A DNA stretch of 18,460 bases from Tricholomella constricta (taxonomy: Eukaryota > Basidiomycota > Agaricomycetes > Agaricales > Lyophyllaceae): positions 1 through 18,460 of the forward strand of contig JAACJP010000105.1 of the NCBI GenBank assembly GCA_013368375.1. Reading direction: 5' to 3'. This document shows, piece by piece, positions 8,174-15,046 of the stretch. A model generated the notes under the pieces. It was not told where the DNA came from. It worked only from the letters and a program-made list of their open reading frames with translations, and did not search any database. Position 1 is the stretch's first letter, and every line of letters begins with the position of its first letter. Position numbers and translations under genes: made by a program.

Positions 8174-10209
8174 TCACTCCACCCCCTCCTCCCCGTAGAC
8201 GTCGCTGCCCGCGTGCAGCGGGCCCTCGTAGTTCTCATCACTGGCCTCGCCATCGGAACCGCGACCTCCGCCATCAACACCGTCGGCCGCGCACATCTGG
8301 TCGTACCGATCCTGGAGGAGGCGGACAGCGACAGTCGTGTCCGCAAACTGGTCGTTCAGAGCTGCCAAAGTAGAGCGGAGGACCTCTACCCGCGCCTCGG
8401 TTGTCTGGGACTCCTGGACAAGGCTGCGAAGTAAGGCGTGTCGCGACGACAACGCTCTCCACGTCGGCACGAGAAAAGCGTGCAACTGCAGCAGCTGTCG
8501 CCTCCCGATCACGCCCCAACCCCACCAAGTCCACATCCGCCGGTAAACACGCACCCTCGGGAATCCGCCCGCGCCGAAGATAATCCGACCCCAGGAACGG
8601 GAGAGTCTCCGCACACTCCAGCGCGATACGTGTAGCGGGAGCACCGATCCCGAACGGCCCGTCGGCCGCGTACAATCCGCGACGCGTGTCGGTGGGCGAC
8701 AAAACGATCTGCACGTCGCCGTCGGAATCCTCAACGACGGGACGCGAAATGGGGCGACGACGAGGCCGCGCACCCGAAGCTTTGCCACCAGGAGCGACCG
8801 ACGGAACGCAACCCTTCGACTGTATCTTGCACCGGGCGCAAGTGCCGCTGCCCGGTCGCTGGATACAAGTCTGACTGGCGCGAACGCAACGCTTGCACTA
8901 CCAAACGAAGTTAGAAAGAAGCGCCCGACAGAGGAGCCGACCGACACCTCGTACCGGAATGTCGCGAGCGAACCAATCCGGACACTCGACCTTGAATTCC
9001 TCTAACTTCAGCTCCCAGGCGCTGGGGACCGCGGTCATCTTCCGCTTCTTCCCTGCCTCGACGATTACGACCGATCCCTCATCGTCCTCCCCCATCACAC
9101 GCTTGCGTTTTTTGTCGGGTTCCGGGGCGGCCGACGGTGTCGCTGGCTTCGCACCTGAGAAAAGAGTTAAGCGTCGCCCGCTCACAGGACAAAACACGAC
9201 GCCAGGACAGAGGGTGGACTCACCCGACCCCACGGGGCGAGCCACTGGACGGGACGTCTGTCAAAATGTAGTCAGGAGGCGAACAAGGGAATGGGCGCAA
9301 CGAGGACCTACACCGGGCACCACAGGGAAAGGAAGCGCTGTCGGGCGCCCTCCGCCCGCGGAGATGTAGGCCATCTTACGCGCACCACCGCCTTTTTTGC
9401 CCTCTCCCCGCGGGCGCACCGACGACTCTCCCCCACCAACGGCGGCGTGCGATCGACCGTCCAGAGCGACTTCGGAGACGGCGCGCGAGAGAGGCGCGAG
9501 CGGGTCCCGCATAGGCTCCTCGACGTCCCGCGCCATCCGCGCGGCCATGGCGGCAACGCTCGCTGCTTCCGACGACCGACGAAATTCCTCCACCGTACGC
9601 GAAACACCATCAGTCGCCACCTTCTTGCATAGTAGCGCCCGCCGGAACTACGGAAGCGGTACCGTCAGCCGCGGGGCCACCAAGGTCGGGAACCACGGGG
9701 GGCACCCCGCCCGCCTCGTCGTCCACATCCATAAGACTCGTCTCCACCGATGCCGCCGACTCGGCAACGGGAGTGACCACAACCTTTGACGACGCCGCGG
9801 GCTCCTCGGGCGCCACCGACTGCGATGCGCGGCTACCGATCCCCGAACCCAGACGCTGATGCCGCTCCCGACGTCGGCGAGTGTACTCGTCCTAAGAGGC
9901 AAACACGTCAATAAACGTAAGAACACGAACAGCAGAGCGTACCTCGGGACGAAGGCCCAGAAATTGCACAGACCACTCCTTGTCGCCCTCAATGCCGGCC
10001 CAGATCGACGCTAGGGCTTCCGCCTCGTCACCCCACACTCGGCGCTCCCCACTGGCCACCTGAGAGCGCAGGGACTCCACGCCCTCCAGAATGTCCTCCA
10101 AGAGATCAGCATGCATAGGGCGTGCCGCGTCTGCGGGAAGCGATTGCCAGTCGGCCCAGTCCTTTCCCAAGTTCTCCAAGACGAGCGAGTAGTCGGGGGC
10201 AGGGGTCAT
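8174..10209 (-). pseudogene. Antisense gene A: spliced double cysteine-cluster protein, frameshifted
   Basis: I do not recognise this family by name. The model is 10209-9943, 9891-9697, 9647-9312, 9257-9224, 9154-8955 and 8897-8174, about 585 residues. Introns 9892-9942 (51 nt), 9258-9311 (54 nt), 9155-9223 (69 nt) and 8898-8954 (57 nt) keep phase and have GT-AG ends, most with CTGAC, CTTAAC or CTAAC branch sites. The intron 9648-9696 is a weaker guess. The N-terminus, with LGKDWADWQSLPAD, matches gene B. The middle is Ala/Pro-rich and absent from B, and includes KKRKR and KKRKM, possible nuclear signals. The last exon opens with CKRC...C...C..C...C (C-x2-C-x6-C-x8-C-x2-C-x6-C), followed by a helical tail with RHALLRSLVQESQ. 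Near 8454-8459 two bases (GA) seem lost relative to B, which shifts the frame. The tail then continues open to 8174. A sequencing error is possible. Confidence 0.65.
8454..8459 (-). other. Frameshift site in antisense gene A
   Basis: Reading on the minus strand, GAGAGCG joins ADVE in one frame to ALSSRHALL in another. Gene B has ADVDRALSART at this point, so A fits B only if one GA dinucleotide has been lost from a GAGAGA run. The upstream frame would otherwise run into unrelated sequence ending at 8274. Confidence 0.7.
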
Positions 10210-10325
10210 TGCGAGTCAACAGGAAGAGAGGGAGATGAAAAAAAAAAAAAAAATTGAACCAAAACAAGGCGCCAAAAATTTTTCGCACCGCCACCTCCTC
10301 CCACGCCACACACGCGCGACGCCTA
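10210..10325 (-). promoter_or_regulatory. Upstream region of antisense gene A with a 16-nt A/T tract
   Basis: Sixteen consecutive A residues (10238-10253; T on the coding strand of gene A) lie 29 nt upstream of its ATG. AAAAATTTTT is found at 10274-10283. Poly(dA:dT) tracts are common nucleosome-excluding promoter elements in fungi. No TATA box is seen. Promoter function is inferred from position only. Confidence 0.4.
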
Positions 10326-10361
10326 GACTGAGGACAGTCAGCAGTTCAAGTAAGGAGGAGA
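10326..10361. repeat. 36-nt block upstream of antisense gene A (copy 1)
   Basis: The block opens with the small hairpin GACTG-AGGA-CAGTC and ends with AAGTAAGGAGGAGA. It matches 12436-12471 at 33 of 36 positions. It lies 117 nt upstream of gene A's ATG, and the second copy lies 128 nt upstream of gene B's ATG, so it belongs to the duplicated unit. The purine tract on the plus strand looks like a polypurine primer site, but no LTR follows this copy. Confidence 0.75.
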
Positions 10362-11008
10362 GAGGAGACGTGGCGCACACATGGCGCCCACATGGACCAA
10401 CAAGTCACATGACTCAAACAGACCATACATCCTTACAAACAGTGGCGCAAACGATCGGACTCACCTTCACAAAACGAGACGAACACGACCGACCCGACGC
10501 CGACGTCGCCACCGCTCCCACCCTCGGCAGCACTGTCGCCTCCGCCACCATCGCCCCTGAAAAACTCCCACTCCTGTCGGGGTCCATAGCCCCACCCTCT
10601 ACACGGCCCCCGAAGATCTCGCGCACTAACTCGAAATTGTCGACCCGATAAGCACAGGATCCCCTGTAGCGACCCGAGGGGTGTCCCGACTTGGAAATTG
10701 CAGAAAGGCACGACGGGCAGACAAAGCGCGACCCATGCGTGACACAACCGACAATTGGCGACACATAGCTCGAGTCGTGCAGGTCTTCATGACGAGCGGC
10801 GATTATCTCCCAAGTAACCGGCACGGAAATGGCCTACGTACGGCGGCCGACACAATCAACCCGACAACGGAAGCGGCGACACAGACGACTGCCTTGCGAC
10901 ACCTAAGAACAAAACGCGAGCTACGGGAGGACGACCACAATTTTAGGGTCCATACGACTAAAAACAAGTACACAAGGAATACCCGACCAAACTGCGCAAC
11001 CCGGAGCC
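10362..11008. other. Region between the antisense genes, possible decayed coding remnant
   Basis: No confident gene is seen. On the minus strand 10824-10414 is open and would encode a peptide with CVTHGSRFVCPSC and a later Gly/Asp/Ala-rich tail. A frame one base off (10747-10433) has a GGDGG-rich end reminiscent of gene B's C-terminus. This may be the worn 3' part of a further copy of the antisense gene or the remains of gene B's own downstream sequence. I could not align it convincingly. Confidence 0.3.
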
Positions 11009-12308
11009 CTAGACCGACGAACCCTCGCTGCCGCCGTCGCTCATGCCACCGTCGGCGCCGATCGCACTGCCGCTGCCCCCACTGATCACGCCGCCCACGG
11101 GAGGCCCAAGAACTAACTCTGCACGCCGGGCCCGGAGCAAATCGAGGGCGGTCGATGTAGCTACGACCTGTTGGTAAAGCTGACGGGCCGACGAACGCAT
11201 GATCTCCTGGCGTGATTCGAGGACCTGAGCCTCCTGGACCAAAGTACGCAGGAAAACGGTGCGTGCCGATAACGCCCGATCGACATCCGCAAGACCGAAC
11301 CGCGGAATAACCGACAGCGGCTGGGTGAAGCCCAGGCCCCGCAAATCTTCGTTATGAAGGAGGTCTTCCGGGCGAAGCACCGGACCCTGATAAAGAAGAC
11401 CCGCGCTCAGGTCCGCCGAGCCTGCAGAACGAGTCACAGCAAGGCGCTGGGCGGCTCTCGCCAGATCGGGGGAACGGACCTCAGCGAACGGCAAGGGTGG
11501 CGTGCACGCGTCACAAAAGTGTCCCTCTCCCGAGCACGACACAAAGTGGTGCGGAGCGGGCAGAAACGACCCCACCTCGTTCGTCTCACATCGCTTCGAC
11601 TGAATCTCACAAACCGCGCAAGCGTCGATCCCGAGGCGCTGAACGCAGTCCAACGCGTAGCTCACGCAACGGTCGCACTAGCCAATAAATGAGCGAGGGA
11701 GCAAGGTCGCACGAGAACCGACGGCTTACCGCTTCACTACGAGTGTAATGCTCGGGGTACTCCTCCTTAAATTCCTCAAGACGTGTCGCCCACAAATCAC
11801 GTCGTCTCCGTTGCGCTGCCAATACCGACTCCCCAGAGATCTCGACCACTGACTCTTCCTCATCCGCGTCTCCAACAGAAGGGGCACACACACGCCAAAC
11901 GACGGGCTCTGCCTCTTCTTCAGCTGAGGCGGCGCGCATACGCTCCCGAGCGACCGTCTCTCGGCGGGGGTAATCAGACTACCAACTAGCGCGTTAGTAC
12001 CCTGCAGGAACGACCAAATAACCAAAGAACGAACGCACACTCGGTTGTAGGACCGCGAACCGCTCGGACTATTCGGAGTCGGACTTGATCGTAGACCATA
12101 CGTTGAACAATGCCTCTTCCTCGTCGCGCCACATCCAACGCCAGGGGCTAGCTGTCGGCGACCTAAGCACTTCGACGCTGTTTGACAAGTATTGCAGTAT
12201 GCGAGTGTGTTCGTAACGAGGCGAGTCGGCCGACAGCGATTGCCATTCCCCCCAGTCTCGGTCCAAATTGCGGAGAATACGACGAAGATCGACAGGAGGT
12301 CCCGACAT
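11009..12308 (-). pseudogene. Antisense gene B: spliced double cysteine-cluster protein with an internal stop
   Basis: This is a paralogue of gene A, family not recognised by name. The model is 12308-12039, 11978-11730 and 11677-11009, about 395 codons. The introns are 11979-12038 (60 nt, GTGCGT donor, perfect TACTAAC branch site, TAG acceptor) and 11678-11729 (52 nt, GTAAGC donor). Both are phase 0 and at the same positions as in A. Exon 1 has ILRNLDRDWGEWQSLSAD; exon 2 has RRRRDLWATRLEEFKEEYPE, matching ELKLEEFKVECPD in A. Exon 3 starts with C-x2-C-x6-C-x8-C-x2-C-x6-C, then an extra Cys-rich stretch (FVSCSGEGHFCDAC) missing from A. A helical segment with VFLRTLVQEAQVLESRQEIM and a Gly/Ser/Asp tail follow. 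Codon 80 (12071-12069) is TAG where A has Trp, so the gene is either disrupted or ends there. The reading frame is otherwise clean. Its upstream TATA and 36-nt block suggest its own promoter. Confidence 0.7.
12069..12071 (-). other. Premature TAG in antisense gene B
   Basis: In frame, B reads SDSE-stop-SERFAVLQPS up to the intron donor, and A reads GDKE-W-SVQFLGLRPE up to the same donor. The stop therefore replaces Trp by one G-to-A change (C-to-T on the plus strand). The homology continues on both sides of it. Confidence 0.7.
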
Positions 12309-12339
12309 AACGATGGGTAAAACCAAACAGGGACCTGGG

Positions 12340-12354
12340 TATATATATATATAT
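12340..12354 (-). promoter_or_regulatory. (TA)n TATA-like tract upstream of antisense gene B
   Basis: A 15-nt alternating TA run lies 32-46 nt upstream of gene B's ATG. It could act as a TATA box with a very short 5' UTR. It could also be a simple microsatellite. Confidence 0.45.
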
Positions 12355-12435
12355 GTTGCCAGCGCATCGGCACCGCCACTCCCTCCTATCTCAGCCCCTT
12401 GCAAGACGTATGCCCCCTGACAGACGCACGGGACC

Positions 12436-12471
12436 GACTGAGGACAGTCGGTATTTCAAGTAAGGAGGAGA
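12436..12471. repeat. 36-nt block upstream of antisense gene B (copy 2), candidate 3' polypurine tract
   Basis: This is the partner of 10326-10361 and opens with GACTGAGGACAGTC. With two further bases its end gives AAGTAAGGAGGAGATG (12458-12473), identical to 6333-6348. In many Gypsy elements such a purine tract lies right against the 3' LTR. Here the sequence shared by both LTRs begins 180 nt further on, at 12652, which is unexplained. Confidence 0.65.
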
Positions 12472-12651
12472 TGATGAGCACCGTCCCGCGCTGTACACCG
12501 AACCAGCCCATAATACGGACATCAACCGCTGCGCCACGACGAACACGGTACCGAACACGACCGAAGCACTACACGACCGACCGACTACACGACCGACCAC
12601 CCGACAATACGACCGACGCACCGACCGAGAGACGAGGTAACTAGAAACACC
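12472..12651. other. 180-nt segment between candidate polypurine tract and right LTR
   Basis: It begins TGATGAG directly after the purine tract and is rich in ACGACCGAC short repeats (about 12540-12630). No counterpart exists before the left LTR. It may be the 5' part of a longer LTR that is missing from the left copy, or extra internal sequence. No gene is seen. Confidence 0.4.
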
Positions 12652-13140
12652 AGTTCTCCTCTCTGGGCGCACGGAGTACGGGACGCCGGATAGCCTGTCG
12701 ACGACCACGCACGTTCGCATGCCAAGGCCCCAACCTGGCGACAACCAGACCCGATTGGAAATTAACCTACGAAAACGTCTTGCCCAGTCGTTCGCCGAAG
12801 ATCCGGCCGCACCACGGAGTCCCGCCTCCAGGAGCCACGCCTGATCACGAGCTCAACCCGATCACGAATCCGACCCGATGACTCCAGCCGATCAAAAGTT
12901 CCCTTTGCCAAGTCGACGAGCGCCACACTCCTTAAAAAGGGTCGCGCGGTACCAAGCTTGGCGGCGCTTCTCTCAATAAACCAGTAAAAACACCTGCCTC
13001 GCCGGCTCGCGAAAGACGAGTCGGTTGCATAGTATAAAACATACCCATGTAGTACCTACTTCCCGCAGTGAATTACAGCCCGTATTTTCCCTCACACTCA
13101 GAGTGAATAGCTCAAAAACCGTCGTCTCTGTCGTCTCTGC
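12652..13140 (+). repeat. Element 1 right long terminal repeat
   Basis: It is near-identical to 543-1017 and carries the same TATAAAA (13033-13039). Differences are about four transitions, four single-base indels and a 14-nt segment, around 13003-13018, absent on the left. Substitution identity above 99 percent points to a recent insertion. Homology stops at 13143/1020, right where a different LTR begins at 13144. Confidence 0.85.
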
Positions 13141-13145
13141 ACCTG
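13141..13145. repeat. Candidate target-site duplication, right copy (ACCTG)
   Basis: It matches 538-542. Its last two bases are also the first two (TG) of the element 2 LTR. The empty site would have read CCCCTACCTGTTAGGGG, meaning element 1 landed at the very edge of element 2. Confidence 0.55.
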
Positions 13146-13212
13146 TTAGGGGAACTCCTGTTTGCACCCTCCGACGCTCACCGATTGTTCCCCGACTCAT
13201 GCGATCGCCCCC

Positions 13213-13290
13213 GACTGACCGATCGCGATCCCGACCCCGACTGACCAATCGCGATCCCGACCCCGACTGACCAATCGCGATCCCGACCCC
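13213..13290. repeat. Three 26-bp tandem repeats in element 2 LTR
   Basis: Units lie at 13213-13238, 13239-13264 and 13265-13290, each reading GACTGACC(G/A)ATCGCGATCC then CGACCCC. Units 2 and 3 are identical and unit 1 differs at one base. The core ATCGCGAT is palindromic. Upstream position in the LTR suggests an enhancer-like array; this is inference. Confidence 0.85.
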
Positions 13291-13539
13291 GACGCTCTGA
13301 CCCAAGCGTCGGTGTATATACTTACACACTTCCTGTCGTTTCCCATCTCTCCCTGCGCGCGCCCGACGCCGATCCCGACCACCCGACATCCCGACGTCGG
13401 CTGTCCCGCCTCATGCCCGTACCCTGAGCCACGAGGATCGGACAGCATCGGGAACGTGTCCATACACGCGCCGCACACCATTCGTTATTATTACATGTAC
13501 AGTACACTCTGGAGGACCGGCCCTCACGTCCTACACTCG

Positions 13540-13545
13540 TATATA
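13540..13545 (+). promoter_or_regulatory. TATA box of element 2
   Basis: TATATA lies about 32 nt upstream of 13572, where the self-priming complement begins. That is the usual TATA-to-start distance, so the RNA may start at or close to 13572. Confidence 0.55.
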
Positions 13546-13554
13546 GTCGACCCT

Positions 13555-13605
13555 CTGGCATCGGGGAATCCTTTACACTATTCTCTTCGGATTCCCCTTT
13601 GCCAG
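13555..13605 (+). other. 17-bp imperfect hairpin with the primer complement in its loop
   Basis: CTGGCATCGGGGAATCC (13555-13571) pairs with 13589-13605 at 15 of 17 positions. The 17-nt loop (13572-13588) begins exactly with TTTACACTATTCT, the sequence complementary to the primer site after the LTR. The 3' arm is one of two copies of the 21-nt direct repeat. Confidence 0.6.
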
Positions 13606-13702
13606 GTGAGCCTTACCTACATTCGCTACTGTACATCAATATAACTTCGGATTCCCCTTTGCCAGTGCGACCCAGCTCCGCTCCGAAGGTCGCCCTAACA
13701 GC

Positions 13703-13715
13703 AGAATAGTGTAAA
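13703..13715 (+). promoter_or_regulatory. Candidate self-priming primer binding site of element 2
   Basis: AGAATAGTGTAAA, two bases after the LTR end, is the exact reverse complement of 13572-13584 inside the LTR. In Tf1/sushi-type elements the first bases of the RNA fold back on the primer binding site and prime reverse transcription. The location of both partners fits this scheme, and no tRNA-type TGG site is present. Confidence 0.65.
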
Positions 13716-13826
13716 CCTGAGACCCGACGAAGCTGACCGATCAGCCTCCGCGCCGAAACACGTGTCTGCTACACGCAACCCGTTCAGCGCGCGCCCGCTC
13801 CGATCGTCGCCCAGTCCCGTCTCGAG

Positions 13827-15046
13827 ATGTCCGACTTCGGTGAATTCGACACGCCTCCGTCTCCTGCTGCGCTCACGCCAGAGGAACGACTGGCAAGCCT
13901 CAAAACTGCAATGTCGGCTCTCTCCCAATCCAACACCACCAACTCGGCCACCATGGACCGCATCGCCGCTCTTTTAGATACCATCGTTTTGGGGAACCCC
14001 TCCGCTGCCTCCCCAGCAGCACCTACGACCCCCGCGACGCCGGCGCAGCCCCTGCCGACGTCCCCTCCCCCTCCGCGGTCGGGATCGCACACTCGGCCGT
14101 CGCCCCCTCCTGTTTACGACGGCGCTCGATCGGGCGGCCGCGCCTTCTGGAACGCGTGCCAGCTTTACTTCTCCCTGAGCGTCGGACAGTTCGCCGACGA
14201 CCATGCCCGAATCAGCTGGGTGTTGTCGTACATGCAACACGGTCGCGCCGCCGACTTTGTCGGTCGGGTCTTTCAGTATGGGTCGGTAAAGCGCGCGTTC
14301 CCGACCTGGAAGGACTTCGCGTCGAACTTCGAGAAGGAGTTCTTCCTGTTCGACGAAGTCGCCGACGCTGCGCTCACCCTTGAGTCGACAGCGTACTTCC
14401 AGAATGGGCGCACCATCGACGAGTACATCGACTCGTTCAAGGCCCTGTGGATCAAGGCCGATTACCCAGACGGCCGCCATCTGGTCCTCAAATTCCGTCG
14501 GGGCATGGACCCGAAGCTCTCAAGGAGACTTGGGAGCATCACCACGGGTCGGCCCGACGACTCTAAGATCGAGGACTGGCTAGCAATCGCCCGCTCGCAG
14601 GACTTCATCATGAGGACCGAGGAGGACTTCCACCGTCGGTCGGCCCCGACAGTCCTGACTGCGAGTCGCCCGACTGCCCCCGTCCCGATGCCGGTGGTCG
14701 CGCCCATGCTCCGATGGCGACCCACTGCCCCTCCGACCGCTCCCGCTCGTGTGTCGGCACCGGCGCACTTTATCAACGCGCCCGTGACGCCGTCTCTCCC
14801 CCAGGTGTCCCTATGGACATCGATCGGCTCCGCGGACGTCCTGTTCAGGACGACACCTGTCGTCGGTGCAAGCAGCCGGGGCACTTCTGGCGTGACTGCC
14901 CAAAGCGCTTCGACCTGCGCCACATCATGCCAGAGGAGCTGGATGAGCTGATCATGCAGCTGTTGGCGCGAAAGGACGCGATCCCGGCTGACCCGACGTC
15001 AGAGTCGGCCGACCCGACCATCTTGGACACAGAGGAGGATTTTTAG
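13827..15046 (+). pseudogene. Gag of element 2, one apparent frameshift
   Basis: ATG 13827 begins MSDFGEFDTPPSPAALTPEE. A Pro/Ala-rich linker follows, then a Gag capsid-like domain (FWNACQLYFSLSVGQFADDH through YIDSFKALWIKADYPDGRH). About 14795-14810, at a CTCCCCCAG run, the reading changes to the -1 frame, which supplies GVPMDIDRLRGRP and the zinc knuckle CRRCKQPGHFWRDC (14858-14899). The frame then ends at TAG 15044-15046. A single-base deletion in the C-run is the simplest cause, since Gag and its knuckle are normally in one frame. Total length is about 405 residues. The protein would form the particle shell. Confidence 0.8.
15039..15046 (+). promoter_or_regulatory. Possible -1 frameshift site at the Gag stop of element 2
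   Basis: Gag ends GAT TTT TAG, and the protease frame is -1 relative to it and already open upstream. Five T residues directly before the stop would let a tRNA on TTT slip back one base. It is not a perfect X XXY YYZ heptamer, and no stem was checked. The role is inferred. Confidence 0.35.

Larger units (their letters stand above)
543..13140 (+). mobile_element. Element 1: 12.6-kb Ty3/Gypsy LTR retrotransposon carrying antisense genes
   Basis: Near-identical direct repeats (543-1017 and 12652-13140) bracket, in order, Gag-protease, reverse transcriptase-RNase H and integrase on the plus strand. These are followed by two spliced genes on the minus strand. Protease-RT-RNase H-integrase order identifies the Ty3/Gypsy superfamily. 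The size is about twice that of a typical fungal Gypsy element, and the excess is the antisense region 7912-12471. A candidate 5-bp duplication (ACCTG) flanks the whole unit, which argues that the antisense genes are internal cargo and not host genes lying between two independent insertions. The LTR copies differ by about four transitions, four 1-nt indels and one 14-nt indel, so the insertion is recent. Whether it is autonomous is doubtful because of the stop at 6331. Confidence 0.85.
13144..13700 (+). repeat. Element 2 left LTR (557 bp)
   Basis: It starts TGTTAGGG and ends CCCTAACA, an exact 8-bp terminal inverted repeat with canonical TG...CA ends. It includes three 26-bp tandem repeats, TATATA boxes near 13314 and at 13540-13545, and a 21-nt direct repeat at 13585-13605 and 13645-13665. 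The right partner LTR is outside the window, so the boundary rests on the inverted repeat and the primer site that follows. Confidence 0.8.

Noticed and set aside
8045..8434. Plus-strand open frame after integrase
   Set aside because: It overlaps the last exon of antisense gene A, whose frame is supported by homology with gene B. The plus-strand translation has no recognisable features.
8898..9369. Plus-strand open frames opposite gene A (also 9291-9789)
   Set aside because: They cover predicted introns and exons of the spliced minus-strand gene and lack motifs.
12069..12404. Gene B start upstream of 12308 (first Met near 12404)
   Set aside because: The extra N-terminus would be translated from the TA repeat (IYIYP), and gene A's start aligns with the ATG at 12308.
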